DNA of 64,000 bases, taken from positions 121,747 to 185,746 of the forward strand of contig CH002628.1 in the NCBI GenBank assembly GCA_000149265.1, written 5' to 3'. Shown piece by piece: positions 1 to 12,822 of this stretch; the first letter of the stretch is position 1; each line of letters starts with the position of its first letter. The stretch comes from Ciona savignyi (taxonomy: Eukaryota; Chordata; Ascidiacea; Phlebobranchia; Cionidae). Position numbers and translations under genes: made by a program. A model generated the notes under the pieces. It was given only the letters and a program-made list of their open reading frames with translations, made no database searches and was not told where the DNA came from.

Positions 1-605
1 AACCCCGCGACCAATCAATCCAAGCACAAGTGAAATAAAACACAAAAAAACACCAATGGATCAAAATGACATACAAAACACACACAATCTGGATCACTCT
101 CAAGAAATCAACGAAAATATGAACGAAAGCATAGAAAAAGCATCAACTACAACAAAAAACACTCACCTTATAATCTTCATCCGGATCATACAATATGGAA
201 TCTATGGAGTCCAGCTTCCGAGAAGTTGACGATGCCTATGCAAAATATGTAGAAGGGAATTTAACGCAGTATCAATATGCAAACCAAACACCATCACGTT
301 ATGAAAATGATAATTCCGACTCGAGTGACCCACCTGATTTCAGAAGAACCGTCTCCTCCTTAAAGACAATGTTCGTGAATCATTCACCTGCAAAGAAGAG
401 AAAACTTTTGTTAGAACGGGTTCACCCAAACACTTACAATAATTAATAATAACATAACATAAGATGTCAATCATATTTTGTAAAATTTCTATTTTTGTAA
501 AATAGAAAATGAAGAAATTATAATTGGAACGATTAACATAAATGGTATCAAAAATAAAGTTCAAATGATTTCAAATTACATTCACCAAAATAGGATTGAC
601 ATATT

Positions 606-1088
606 ATGCATGCAGGAGATACTAACAAAGTACAACAATTGTCAAATTCTACCTTTTATGTGAACACCGCTTCGAAAATAAATACAGAAAAAAAGCAATT
701 CAGACAAGGGACGGGTATCCTAGTTAAAAATCATATTTTATCTAAGTATACAATATCTCATAAAATATTACTAACTAACTATATACATAAGATAACACTA
801 TATGAAAATAATAGTATAATTAATATTTATAATGTTTATCTTAAATCCGGTGGCAAAAGGTCAAATATCGTCGAAAGAAAATGTCAAATGGATAAAATAC
901 ATGACGATATAATTAATAAAATTAATGTGCAGAATATTATTCTGGGAGATTTCAATATGGTTATGAAAGCAAATGATAAGCAAGGGAAATTTGACCCCAA
1001 ACAAAATATTGATAGAAACAAATGGATAGAAATTGAAAAAGAATACGATTTAATAGATATTCATAATAAATTAAAAAAAAAAAAATAA
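606..1088 (+). pseudogene. LINE AP-endonuclease fragment
   Basis: Part of the target-nicking endonuclease of the LINE. GDFN, a metal-binding motif of this family, is visible at about 946-957. The N-terminal strand with NING lies just upstream in another frame (about 507-605). The C-terminal SRLDRIY and SDHN motifs continue in another frame after the A run at 1074-1085, so this ORF ends by frameshift in a poly-lysine stretch. Confidence 0.8.
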
Positions 1089-2284
1089 TTTTCACGAGAA
1101 TAGTAAAAAAATCTTCTAGACTTGATCGTATATATGCCAATCAACACGCGTTACATAATATAATTAATATCAAATATATAAGAAATTTTTTTTCGGACCA
1201 TAATAACTGTCCGTTAATTGGTATAAAATTAATTTGGAATAAAAAATGGGGACCATCCTTCTATAAAATAAATAATTCAATAATTAAAAATAACGAAGTC
1301 TTAGAAACGATAAACATACGTTGGAACCATTGGAGAAATGAAAAATGGAAATTTAAAAAAATACAAGAATGGTGGGAAATTGGGAAAAAAATGATAAAAG
1401 ATGAAGTGCAATATCATTCGCAAATTATTAGAAAGGGGGAGAAGAAACGATACAGGAATTCTGTGGAAAAATTAGAACTAATGGAAAAAATAAACATGAA
1501 ACAACTCAAAATATAAACCATATTCAAATTCAAAATAACGTCCAGGCATATAAAAGGAAAATAAATAGAGGTGCTCTAATTCGTTTCAAAATAAAAGAAA
1601 TAGAACGGGTAATAAACCCTACTGGGGATTTTTTTCAATTTGAAACCGTCAAACAAAAACGGGATTAAATTTATAAAGTTAAATTAAATGATAATAATGA
1701 AATAACTAAAGAACCGAGCGAAACGTTAAACGAGATTTTTAAGTTCTATATTAAGCTATGGGGAGAAAAACCAATTACTAGTGATCAAGAAGAATACTTA
1801 TCCGATATCAAACCTTTTAAAATTAATAACGAACAATTTAAATTACTAACGAAACCCATAGATATAGAGGAAATTAAAATAGCAATTGAAAATTTAAATA
1901 AAAATAGCTCACCCGGAATAGATGGTCTAACCTCGATTTTTTTCAAACAAATGGATAAATTATTTTTGAATGACATGTGCGAATTATATAACAATTTTTA
2001 TTTTACAGGAATAATGACAGAATCGATGAGAATTGCTATTGTTAAATTAATTAATAAAAAGGGGGAAAAACTGGATATAAAAAACTGGAGACCGATTTCA
2101 TTATTGACCACCGACTATAAAATATATAGTAAAATAAAAAATAATAGACTATCAATTATTTTAGATCGCATAATTAGCATAAATTAAAAATGTGGAATAA
2201 AAAACAAAAATATAGATCAAAGCATATATAATATACAAAGTGCAATAGACTCATCCAATCATTTTAATAAAAAGTTAATCATTA

Positions 2285-3223
2285 ATGACTATAGATTACG
2301 AAAAAGCATTTGATCGAATTGATCATCATTTTATAATTAAAATTTTACAAAAACTTCAAATTCCCGAGGAACTAATTAATTTAATAAAAACATTATATAA
2401 TAAAATAATAAGTAAAATAGAAATTAATGGGGCTTTTACAAACCAAATAAATATAAAATGTGGAATAAGACAAGGCTGCCCAACCAGTATGACTCTTTTT
2501 TTAATTGGGATGGAAATACTAACAAAAAAAGTAAATAATAATCAACTAATAAAAGGGTATAAATTAGGAAAGACGGAATGCAAATTAGAACAGTATGCAG
2601 ACGATATAACTTTTTTAATAGGACATAATTCATCTCTTAACCATATTGTAAAGGAACTTAAACAATACGAAAAAGCATCTGGACAAATTATTAATAAAAA
2701 TAAAACCCAATATATATCTAATGATATGGACATCAAAGAACATATTGATAAAATAAATATGGGAAATAATATAGTTAAAATAATCCGAATTCTGGGAATA
2801 TACTTTAGTTTTGATTATAATTGTGAAAACAAAAATTGGGAAAAAGCAAAAAAATCTATACAACGAACAATTGGAATACACCAACAACGAACGTTAACTT
2901 TAACTGGGAAATGTTTATTAATTAACACCCTCATAGCACCTCAATTTATACATCCTGGAAAACATCTGCCGGTCAATAAAAAATATATAAAAGAAATAAA
3001 TAGTTTAATATTTAAATTTTTATGGTTTCCAAGCAAATTAGAAAAAAATCGGCGCTCAAAATTATTAAATACAAATAATGTGGGAGGGAGAGCAATACCC
3101 GACATAGAAACTAAATTATTTGCAGCAAAATTGATAAGATTATACGAACTAACCCAAATAAAACAAATTGAAAATATATGGCACGAATGGGCAAGACATC
3201 AACTGGGATCAACTATTAAATAG
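2285..3223 (+). pseudogene. LINE reverse transcriptase, largest surviving ORF fragment
   Basis: 312 codons covering the fingers/palm and thumb of a LINE reverse transcriptase. Catalytic aspartates are present in DYEKAFDRID (first Asp near the N terminus) and in YADD at about 2595-2606, and the GIRQGCP box lies near 2464. The part upstream (1951-2187, with NWRPISLL) is in another frame. The natural ORF2 would start near 507, so this is an internal remnant and not a gene with its own start. Confidence 0.85.
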
Positions 3224-3479
3224 ATTAATTCTAAATTATTCTCAAATTCATTACCCAATGCAAGAACCATCATCACAACCTAAAAATATTGCAAATCAAA
3301 TCATCATTAATTATGTACATACTTTATATTGTATGCTAACCGTTATATGTGTTATCTTTGTATTTATTCGCAGTACATGTGTATAAGGCGCCCAATAAAA
3401 AAAAATCGCCGTCCAAGTTTTGGGCGAAAAAGAGCAAAAAATGCACGTCCACACGTCCCCTTTAAAAAATTTAAGTTAT

Positions 3480-5110
3480 TATGGGTCCCAAAAATGGGAC
3501 ACATATTGTTTTTGTCCGTTTTTTTTCACCAAACGCTGGACAGACATGCCTTGTATACCCAATATCTACCAAAAGGGTAATGAAATCTTAATCACACTTG
3601 GTAATTTGTTAGACAACATAGTCTAGATATGCAGAAACCATAAATTTGGGTGATAAATTTAGAGGAATTCCCCAGGGACGTTAAAAACCAAAACGGTTTT
3701 TCTTTCTAAAAATTAGCTTTTTGGGGCATAGCGCTTGAACGCCTGCTCCAATTTAAATTAAATTTGGTGGAATATAAGTTTATTAGCAACTGCTTCACCA
3801 CTTAGAAGAAAGAAAAAAATTACCCTGGGAAAAACCCTAAAAATGAAGATTTATTCATAAACCATGATTGTGACAAGTATAATTTGTGGGCCCGTCATCT
3901 ACCAAAAGGGGTAATGGAATCGCAATAAAACTTTGTCATTTGTTAGACAACATGGTCCAGATATGCAGAAACTAAAATTTTGGGTGATAAATCCAGGGGA
4001 ATTCCCTTCAGACATTAAAAACCAAAACAGTATTTTGTTCTAAAAAAATGGCTTTTTTTGGGTGTAGCGCTAGAATGGCTGCTCCAAATTTAAACAGGTT
4101 TGGGGAAATATAAGTGCATTAGCTACTAATTTAACAATTGAAAGAAATAAAGAAATTATCTAGGGAAATAAAAACTAAAAGATTGTCCTTAAATCATAAT
4201 TTGACAGGCATGCCATGTCACCCCGATATGTACCAAAAGGACTACTAGGATCGCAATAAAAATTGTGAATTATTAGACAATATGGCTAAGATATGCAGAA
4301 CCCAATATTTTGGGTCATAAATCCAGGGGAATTCCCCCGGGTACGTTAAAAAACAAAACGGTATTTTGTTCTAAAAATAGTTTTTTTTTGGTATAACGCT
4401 AGAACACGGCTGCTCCATTTTTAATCAGATTTGGTGAAATGTAAGTGCATAAGCCACTGATTTAAATCTTAGAAGAAATAAAAAAAATATTTAGGAAAAT
4501 ACCCTAAACAATAAGATTTTGTTCTTTAATATTGATAGTGACAGGCATGCCATATTGCCCCGACATCTCCAACAAAGAATCGTCAAATCGGATTATGAAA
4601 ATCGTTAGATAACATAACCAAGATATGTCAACACAGAAATTTATGTACTGAACCCAGTGGAATTTCCCGAAGCCATGAAAAATTAAAGCGGGCTGTGTGG
4701 GGAATTTAGCTTTATTTCACTACAGTGCTTGCTTGACAATAGGCTTTAATTTAAAACATTCGTCGTGAAATGTTAGTAAATCTTACACGAATATTCTTTT
4801 TCTAACTACAAAATACACATGAAAAGAAGTTTGGTTTAACAACTATGGGACCCATCCGTTTATGCTTGCAGAAACAAAACTATTGCAGTCCGTTTAAAAC
4901 TTTCTTGACTTTTGAATAACATGGACCTGGCGTGCACATATCTCACAATAAATATGTTGGGTAATGAACATGGATAATAAGATTGTTACCTCAGGGACCC
5001 ATGCGTTTATGCTAGCAGTAACAAACTACAACATCGGTGTATAAAATACAAACTGTGGTTAGGGACCCTGTAGCATGAATATATGGCATACAACATGTGG
5101 TTTACAAATA
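3480..5110 (+). repeat. Array of ~333-bp dispersed repeat units, left (direct) arm
   Basis: The same phrase series (ACCAAAAGG, then GACAACATGG, AGATATGCAGAAAC, CAGGGGAATTCC, then a TTTTGTTCTAAAAA block) recurs at about 3568, 3901, 4232 and 4567, a period of 331-336 bp with decaying similarity. From about 4825 a second motif (GGGACCCAT..GTTTATGCT) occurs at 4848 and 4994. The array starts with a GGGACACATATTG head at about 3497. No protein-coding potential is seen. A reverse-complement arm lies at 10.2-11.1 kb. Confidence 0.8.
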
Positions 5111-7810
5111 GTGGTGGTTAAACACGTGGTTGACACTATCTAGTTACACTAAAGTAATACAATTGAATTTTATTTGTTGCAAATGGGATGTGGAATTGCG
5201 ACAATACTTATATATAAAGCTTAGCAAATATTTTTGTCAGCACTGGAATCTACCTTTTTTGTTGTACCCGGTACACTACTAGTATAACACCTAAACAAAA
5301 TAGTTGAGAAAAAAAAATTCCGGTGTGTTGAAAGAAAGTACAGCAGTATTCCACAATGCATGCACAGACAGCATTTAACGAACTTTTAAAATCAATGTTT
5401 TCGCGAATACACAGTCGATTTGATTGAATAAAAGAAGCTGATTATTTATTTTTTTGTTCTGGAAATTACCTTAATCTGGACAACTTTTTTTGGACCTGAA
5501 AGGTATTACTATGCATGTATCAATTTAGTTACTTTGCTTAGCAATTTTATTATACTATGTTGTGTCGGATATTAAGCTCAACTTTGATGCAACAAAATCA
5601 CATAACAGTAAATAGTTGTCTTGTCTTCAGCTCTTCTCCGATAAAAGTAATGATAACTGTCCACTTGAAGTTTTGGCATTTTTAATTAAATCGAACCCCA
5701 CCTTTTCTAAAGAAGTGTTGTGATTGGATCCTACAATGTTCTTTTTTTACCACAGGTACCCGAGATACAATCGGTTTATCATCGTCTTCTATAAACACTG
5801 TCATGTTTTCATGGCCACGTGATTCTAACATTTTTACTAAGAATTAGAGCAATGCTAATACTAAGCTTCTATACAATACAATTTTTATTTCTTTCGCTGC
5901 AGCGTTTACCACCAACAATTTGGAAATACATGTCATATATAAATATATGTATTGCGTATTTGTTGCCTGTATTGCAAATATATATATATATACCAAAACA
6001 AATATGGCGTTAACTGAAAATCCAAACAATTAACAAAAAAATACTGTGGCAACTGGCAAAATACTACATCAAAACAGGAAGGCACCAAAAAAGTTATCTA
6101 GTTTGGTGCCTCCCTAAAAAAAAGAAAACAAATATATATATTCTAATAAAAATTTGATGATATTCTACTAAACACAGGGATTTTATGAGTTAATTGTGAG
6201 ATTAATAGGTCTACAGGTCATATAAAACCTGAGTACCGGTAGGCAGTATTACCAAAACCGACACAATATGACACCTTAAACTCGGACACATTTTCCGACA
6301 TCCTGAACCCCAAAACTTGTATTTTAGACAAAGCTAGTATGTCTCTACTGTCCACAAATATTAAAAGTCAAATTAATTTAAAGAAACTGTGTATTGTTTA
6401 TATACAGCACAATTCTTCTAGCATTAGCAGGTACCCTACAGTCAGCATTTAGAATCTGTTGCAGAAATATTTACCGATACCGTTAAAAAATATTTTCCGA
6501 TACCGGTACTTTACTAAATGGTGAGTAATGTAACAGTTGTTGCTGTCCAAAATGTCATAACTTACTTTTTGGACAAAAGATGATCCGACAGGAATGACAA
6601 AATTTAATAATAAACTCACATTTCTTTGGACTGCATGCAGCAGAGCAACTTTTAAGTGTTGGTGGCACACTTATCTTTCCGGTACCAGGTTTAGAAGGAT
6701 TTTCATCTTTTTTTGCAGTTGTCCACTGATAAAAACATAAACTAAAATTATCAACAAGGCAATCTAGCCAAAGCACATACAACCTACTGTATTATTTAAG
6801 GTCTAAACTAAAATTTCAGCGATTTTGAATAAAATATTAGGTTTCAGTGTATCATTTTTATATCCAGAATTTCTGTAACGTACAAAACCGGGTAGCTTTG
6901 TACCAATTTAATGAAATTTCGCTGAAATTAAACTTCTGCTGGTATATATTCCGAATTGTCCTTCTTCTCGATTTCATCTTTGCACGCGCGAAATTTTCTA
7001 AGATTTCCCGCCAAACCTCGGCGATGAGAGCAATGGATTAGAACAAGTTTCTACTAGGGCGATAGGTGACGTCAAAATAATCGCTTGCCATCGCCGTAAG
7101 TGTGCTTCAGCCTTTATTCAATATTCTTCAGAATGTCGTGTTGTCCGAGTTATTTAGTTTCATTAAATGTACTACTTTTATGCCTTTAAGAAGTTAGTTC
7201 CTTTTTCATAAAAAACATTTCGACTGACCAGAGGCAAGTTTCTGTATATCCACTTTCCGCCCAACTTTATACTCTCTGCTAACATAACCTGGGTTCTCGA
7301 GTAGAGTTTGCAAATATGTTTAACGACGGCGTACAATTTTAACGTATAGGTAGTAATCAATATATATACAAGTTTGGGTTCTTCATTTCATGCATGGCAA
7401 GTATTTATCAATACACATTACAAAATAGTAAGCTTTGAAAACGTCAAACGATGTGGACGGTAAATAGTAGTTAAAATCAGCTATTTTAAGTACAAAACAC
7501 CCAACGACAACTACTCCATCGCTTAATGCAACCATTCTTTTTGTGTTTATTGACTATTTTGCACAAAAGATAAGTTTGCCAATGGAAACTGTGATGAATA
7601 CCGGATCTAGTAAGCATGATTCATGTTATAATATCAAATAATAATGTTCAATTTTCTTCATTTTTACCGGCCCAAAGTTCGAATCTACAGTAGGCCCGTA
7701 TTCAAAACCAGTATTTATTGGACAATCAATGTAATATTTGTAAATTGTGGTTCGGTAAATTTTACTTGCAAAATATGTACAAGGTTGTGCTCAAAAAATA
7801 AATTAACAAA
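5111..7810. other. Non-coding interval, no supported gene
   Basis: AT-rich sequence with short open frames only. A minus-strand open stretch at about 6,600-6,750, preceded by an AG acceptor, could be a small exon, but nothing in it matches a family I recognise. Short TA runs occur near 5,980 and 6,130. Confidence 0.5.
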
Positions 7811-7818
7811 CGTTAGCC

Positions 7819-8682
7819 CAGAGATGGGCAACTTTTTTCGGTCTGGGTGCCAAAATCGGCTAAAATTATGGCAAAATCCTTCCGCGTGCCAATTAACAAT
7901 TCGTGAGAACATATTTCTTTTTCTATCTTAAAGGTGCCTGTTTTGAAAAAAATGATTTAAATTTACCAAAATAGTGAAAACACAATATTACAAAAACTAA
8001 ACATTCACAATAAACTTTCTCAAAAGGTTTAAGTTTTATTTCTAAGAAAATATCAGTTTGAATAGCTTTAAATACATCTCGTACATCAGTTTGAAGTTTC
8101 TTAGCTGATGGTCCTAACATTCGGTACGGACAAAAAAACGAAATAACTTTTTACAGTAATGACTTTTAATTTTCATCTTTACTTCAAAATAAGCAAGCGC
8201 TGTACTATTACTGATAAAGTATGTTCAACGATGAATAATGATGGGCTTAAGTGAAATAAGTTTACCGGTCTTTTTTACTTGCCGAAATATGCATGTATGA
8301 CTTTAACCGATGCCGAATGACCTTACCGGCACACGGTACATCATGTTGTTTAGCCTTATAGATGCTAATGATAACTGATACTAACTACATCTGGTTGTCT
8401 GAACAAACGTACAAATTTCTCTCACGGCCAATTTGTCTGTGGTAGCAGGTTGCGAAATTTGCAAGCGGATTGTTGTATTCTTTGGTCTTTGTTAAGTAAC
8501 AAAAACACAGTATTAAATAATCAAATCTTCACAACTTACGGTAATAAACATTTTATGCACGTGGCAAAAGCCTAAATAATATAACAACTTTTAAGTTATT
8601 ATCTTTAGGAGAAAAAAATCTTATTTCCTTGACCTAGCGTGCCAGAAATACGAGCTCGCGTGCCAAGGGTTGCCCATGCCTG
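7819..8682. mobile_element. Non-autonomous hAT-type DNA transposon, 864 bp, with 8-bp target duplication
   Basis: The ends are imperfect inverted repeats: CAGAGATGGGCAAC on the left, and the complement of CAGGCATGGGCAACCC on the right. It is flanked by identical 8-bp duplications CGTTAGCC at 7811-7818 and 8683-8690. CAG/CTG termini and an 8-bp duplication are diagnostic of the hAT superfamily. No transposase motif was recognised inside. Confidence 0.92.
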
Positions 8683-8741
8683 CGTTAGCCTAATCAAATC
8701 AATAAACTAATTTAATGGTTTTTAACAATTTTTAATACAAT

Positions 8742-9824
8742 TTATATGCCAACGGAACGTTCACACAAAGGGCGTGTATATCTGCTCTCCCCACAGTTAA
8801 TGTCATTCATGAGACCATCAAATGCTTCTGCACAATTCTCCGACCTCGCACCGTTTGGGTTAGGAGCATCCCAATTAGATTGATTATTCCGGAGCGGACT
8901 TCTGTCTTCCCAAATCCATTTTCCCTCCTGTGCGCGGTCGGTGAGGCCCAACCAATACCTTTTGAGACCCAATCTTAACGAAGAGAACTTTGCTCGGTTC
9001 TAGGATGCGATTTTTCTTTCAAGTAAAATAACATTGGTTTTACAGAAAAAATATTTGCATTATTTGGTTTGTGTGTGTGATTAGATTTTGTCTTGGAGAT
9101 GTTAGTTTTACCACAAACATAAATGGCTGGTTATCAACAGAACTTAGTTCAACATAAAGATAAGGTTCCTGAGTAAACTAACCACCTTCGTATATTGATG
9201 TCTTTGACACCAGCTACAGCTAAAGTTGAGTTGATATCACGACAAGCTGTTTGAGAGGCGTCGTATGTCATTGTGGATGGCAACACACGGTAGACAAAAC
9301 CATTTCCCTGGTACGTACCACTCTTTCCCGTCTAAAGCTGAAATTGTAAAAATTGAAAGCTAGAAGACAAAAAGGCCACGACTGCCGAAGATATAGAGTA
9401 CAGAGACTCGAGATATCTACATGATTACCCTAGAGATGAATAATCATCTTTTTATCGTTTCCTATACCAAGAAAATTATTACCAACCTGGGTAAAACCTC
9501 CAATCGATAATCATGTCAGTTTCCCAACCTGTGGACTGGTGGTCTGTTCGTTCCAGCTCAACCCAAAGCCCGTTGATTCTAATTTCTTTCACCGTGACCT
9601 TAAATTTGTATTGAAGGCTTGGATCCTCTAGCCTAACTGTTGCGTCCGCAAAAACCGGTACAGAATCCAGACACAATTTGTAGATGACAAATGCCCTTTT
9701 CTTTGGAGAATCAGATGAAAGATACAAATTAAAACTTCCGCTCGTCGAAGCCTGTACTTCTGAAATACATGACGATTAAAATGACACAATAACCGAATTA
9801 AAAAATCTTACCTGATACAAACAT
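8742..9824 (-). CDS. C-type lectin domain protein, multi-exon
   Basis: Minus-strand gene, probably secreted. The last exon (about 9000-8742) has the C-terminal half of a C-type lectin fold: YWLGLTD, then WIWEDRS, NWDAPNPNG, ENCAEAF, NDINCG and PLCE, i.e. the WIGL-type motif, a conserved W, and the paired Cys of the long loop. The canonical EPN/QPD and WND sugar motifs are replaced (APN, MNDIN), so calcium-dependent sugar binding is uncertain. An exon at about 9340-9187 gives the N-terminal half, with MTYDASQTACRDI. An upstream exon (9759-9487) encodes about 90 residues of an unrecognised beta-rich region, and a short first exon at 9824-9812 (ATG TTT GTA TCA G) joins it in phase. The simple splice phases between the 9487 exon, the 9340 exon and the last exon do not join cleanly, so an exon is missed or the gene is damaged. 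No clear signal peptide was found. Confidence 0.75.
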
Positions 9825-10190
9825 GCTCAAACCACAGACTGAAGATGTTCATGAATATTTATTTATATTTCAAGAAACTACACCTGTAACAGTTAAACTT
9901 GTTCACGTGCATATTGTTTATGTTCTATTATTCTTATGTCTACCATTCTGTTCTATTATTCTTATGTCTACCATTATTCCCTTTATTTTGGCATAGGCAA
10001 TAAGTCGACCGCGACTTGCTCAACTGTCTACCTTTGTGACGTATACAGAGCACAGAAATAACGACGCACACGGGTTTGGTTGGTAATGCAATGTAAACGT
10101 CATCACCAGAGCATAGTTTTTACATAGAAATTGTTCCACTATAGATCTCTCATCATCATATATTCCGTTCATTTTCCGGTAAATATTCAA
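9825..10190. other. Upstream region of the lectin gene with a 28-bp tandem duplication
   Basis: No coding sequence recognised. A TGTTCTATTATTC..CTACCATT block occurs twice in tandem at 9921-9948 and 9949-9975. The interval is the likely promoter side of the minus-strand lectin gene. Confidence 0.5.
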
Positions 10191-10199
10191 ACGCACACA

Positions 10200-11115
10200 A
10201 CGCCCTTTTGAACAACATACGTAAAATGAAATTCGTTGTATGCCATATATTCACACTATAGTGTCCTTAACAACAATTTTTATAGTATACACCGAGTATG
10301 TAGTTAGTGTGTGTTTCTGTAAGCATACACGCATAAATCCCATAGTTATCAACCCAAACTTTTTTTTATCATGTGTAGTTAAAAAAAGAATAATCGTCTT
10401 AAACTTACGAACATTTCCCCATAAATGTTTTTCAAGCGCTGTAGTAAAAAAAAGCTAAATTCCCAAAACAGCCCAAATTAGTTTTTCATAGTAGATAAGT
10501 TTAACAATTCTTAAAGTTTTAATCTTATTTGTCGGCTCCTAGTTGGAGATGTCAGTGCGATATGGCATGCCTGTCACAATCATAACATATCTTCGTTTTA
10601 AGGGAACTACCCGAAGTAAATGTTTTCATTTTATTAATTGGCACAACGTGTCAAATAGTCTAACATTTCGCCAAGTCTGATTTTAATGAAACCAGCCGTT
10701 CAAGTGCTATCCCCCTAAAAGCTAATTTTTAGAAAAAAAATACCGTGTTGTTTTTTTATCCTCTGGGAGGAATTCCCCAAGATTAATCACCCACAATTTT
10801 GGTTTCTGTTGTCTAGCAAATGATAAAGTTTCATGGCGATTCTATTACCCCTTCTGGTAGATTTCAGAGCGACGTGGCATACCTGTCACAATCACGATAT
10901 GAAAACAAAATCTTATTATTGTTTAGGGTGTTTTCCCGATGTAATCTTTTTTTATTTCTTCTAAATGTTAAATCAGTAGCTAATGCACATAAATTTCACT
11001 AAATCTGAGCAGCAAGCGCTATGCCCCAAACAGCTATTTTTTAGAAAAAAATACCGGTTTGGTTTTTAACGTCCCAGGGTAATTTCCCTGGATTTATCAT
11101 CCAAAATTTTCGGTT
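10200..11115 (-). repeat. ~333-bp repeat array, right (inverted) arm
   Basis: Reverse complement of the 3.5-5.1 kb array. About two units are seen on the minus strand: the AGGAATTCC / ATAAATCC block near 10,770 and again near 11,085, and the GACAGGCATGCCA block near 10,550-10,570 and 10,875. The tail at 10,230-10,370 matches the left array's 4,825-4,880 segment in reverse. The array ends abruptly where BEL/Pao pol sequence begins. Confidence 0.75.
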
Positions 11116-11179
11116 TTGAGAAGAAAGACATCGCAGTAGCTGGAAGCTGAATTGTATGCTGCATGCGCCACGAAGCGAG

Positions 11180-12421
11180 CATTTAAGGGCATACACCCCT
11201 CGTAGTTCAAACGCTGTGCGAACTCCCTTCGGGTGGTCGTGTTATTAGGGGGGCCTCGGTTAAACGACGACAGGCCTACTGCAGATTCCAACGTGGAAGA
11301 GCCGAAAGATGCGATGGTAATGTTTATGGACGACGGACGATAATGATGTGCTCCCAGAATCGGCCTTTATTGATCTGGTAACACCGGGTGTAAAATTGCC
11401 ATCTAAAGTTCGTAAAACATGTACATTGATGAAGAAGTCGGTTGGGTTTATTTGTTGATGGACACTACCAGCTTCCACTTTCATGGCGTAAGGACTATCA
11501 AATTTTGCCTGACAACATGACATTTAGCAAACCAACGATTGATTTGGTAAAAACGGAGACTTTGCCAAAACAATGAATTAAGAAAGAGTTACGTTCTAGA
11601 AATGAACAATATGTTACAAAGGGGCTACGCCAACTACCACATAAGCTCATCAACACTTCGCGACGCCACTGTTACCCTTCCCCGCCAGTTTTCAACTCAC
11701 ATAAGCCGGACAAACTACGTATCGTATTTGACTGCGCAGCCCAATATAAAAAAGCTTAATGTAGTAGACCCTCGTGATCGGGACTGCTTGCGATTTTTAT
11801 GGTGGCCACAAGGAGATGTCGTGCGACGTCTCCATCATGTGCAGAATTTTGTCTCGGGCTGCCATCGACTTCGGCGGTGAGTACGAACCTTTTATAACCA
11901 GCATCTTGGAACTAAACTTTTATGTTGACGACTGCTTGGTGTCAGTTCCAACGTCCGATATCGGTATTTGCGTTGTAAACGCTTTGCAGGAACTCCTGTC
12001 TACAGCTGGGCAAGTAAGTGGCTTTCGAATATCGCCGAAATAGTAAATTCCGTTAGCAACAACGATCAGGCGAAATCGGTAAAAAGTGGTGTATCATCGA
12101 TAATGTCCAGAGGAAAAGGTGCATAGATTACGTGGGACGTACAATCAGACCAGAAATTTTCGTTAGCCAACAAACAAACCGCCCTCGAAACGTGGAATGA
12201 TCAACCTTTAACTCACTTTTCGATCCTCTAGGGGCTTCGTTGCACCAATAACATTAAAGGCTCGAATTATTTTTAGAAGTTTATGTCACCAAGAACTGGA
12301 GTGGGACGACCGCATGCCAGAGAGCGATTATACAAGGTGGGAAAGCTGGTTGGACAGTTTGCCAAGTCTGCGCTCCGTGTCAGTACCGCGAAGCATGGGT
12401 TTGGAACATTCTAACTACCTA
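11180..12421 (+). pseudogene. BEL/Pao retrotransposon pol, left fragment (protease end, pre-RT, RT)
   Basis: Frameshifted BEL/Pao polyprotein. In order it shows the protease-end motif (AVRTPFGWS near 11,220), the pre-RT region (GHYQLPLSWRKDY, LPDNMTFSKP at about 11,455-11,545), RT sequence (KLRIVFDCAAQY near 11,715, DRDCLRFLWW near 11,775, FYVDDCL near 11,920), and the region after RT (FDPLGAFVAPITLKAR near 12,225, then WESWLDSLPS). YVDD is the RT active site. Frames change at least four times, so it is dead. The reading frame stops mid-sentence at 12,421, where a DNA transposon has inserted, and resumes at 27,619. Confidence 0.88.
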
Positions 12422-12600
12422 CACTCTAAAAAAAATTGACTCTTTTTCCTTTCATCCTTTTAAAGAGTCGCGCGTGTTCAACTCTTTAAAAGAGTTAATT
12501 CGTCCGACTGATTAAAGAGTTGAAAAGTTTCTTTTTTAAACAGTTACGTCACAATACACAAACATGACTGGTGAATCAGTCACGTCGACTCTTTTTTAGC
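12422..12600. repeat. Left terminal and subterminal repeats of the 15.2-kb transposon
   Basis: Terminal CACTCTAAAAA, followed by several copies in both orientations of (A)AAGAGT(T/C): near 12,441, 12,464, 12,481, 12,489, 12,515 and 12,588. Such clustered short motifs are typical transposase-binding sites in CACTA-type elements; that role is inferred here. Confidence 0.8.
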
Positions 12601-12822
12601 ATTCAGATTTACCGTTCTAAAATGATCAAAATCCAGTCGGGCTTTTTATTAGTAAATGATAACCACATAACAATGCACATCAATAATACGATACATGCTT
12701 GTACTGCGGAGAAATAAACGAAACACCATCAAAACGCTTTCACACAATTGTAAAATGACAAAAAAGATTATATACAACGAAATATGCATCAGCCTATAGT
12801 GAACAAATGGAATGCTTTAACA

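Larger units (their letters stand above)
1..3223 (+). mobile_element. Degenerate non-LTR retrotransposon (LINE, L1/Tx1-like), 5'-truncated by window edge
   Basis: A LINE read left to right. An ORF1 tail (frame 2 to about 227, then 195-446) precedes ORF2. ORF2 starts near 507 with an apurinic endonuclease domain: NING near 540, GDFN near 946, and SRLDRIY and SDHN between 1110 and 1205. Reverse transcriptase follows at about 1850-3220, with the conserved NWRPISLL, DYEKAFDRID, GIRQGCPTS and YADD motifs. Several lesions are visible: a frame change before 606, a frameshift in the long A run at about 1074-1085, stops near 1515 and 1665, and a stop at 2185 followed by a frame change into 2285. The copy is therefore inactive. 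Coding sequence is extremely A-rich, unlike the host genes. The clade is inferred from motif style only. Confidence 0.9.

Noticed and set aside
3499..5110. CRISPR-like array
   Set aside because: Repeats are ~333 bp, diverged and in a eukaryotic genome; there is no spacer pattern.
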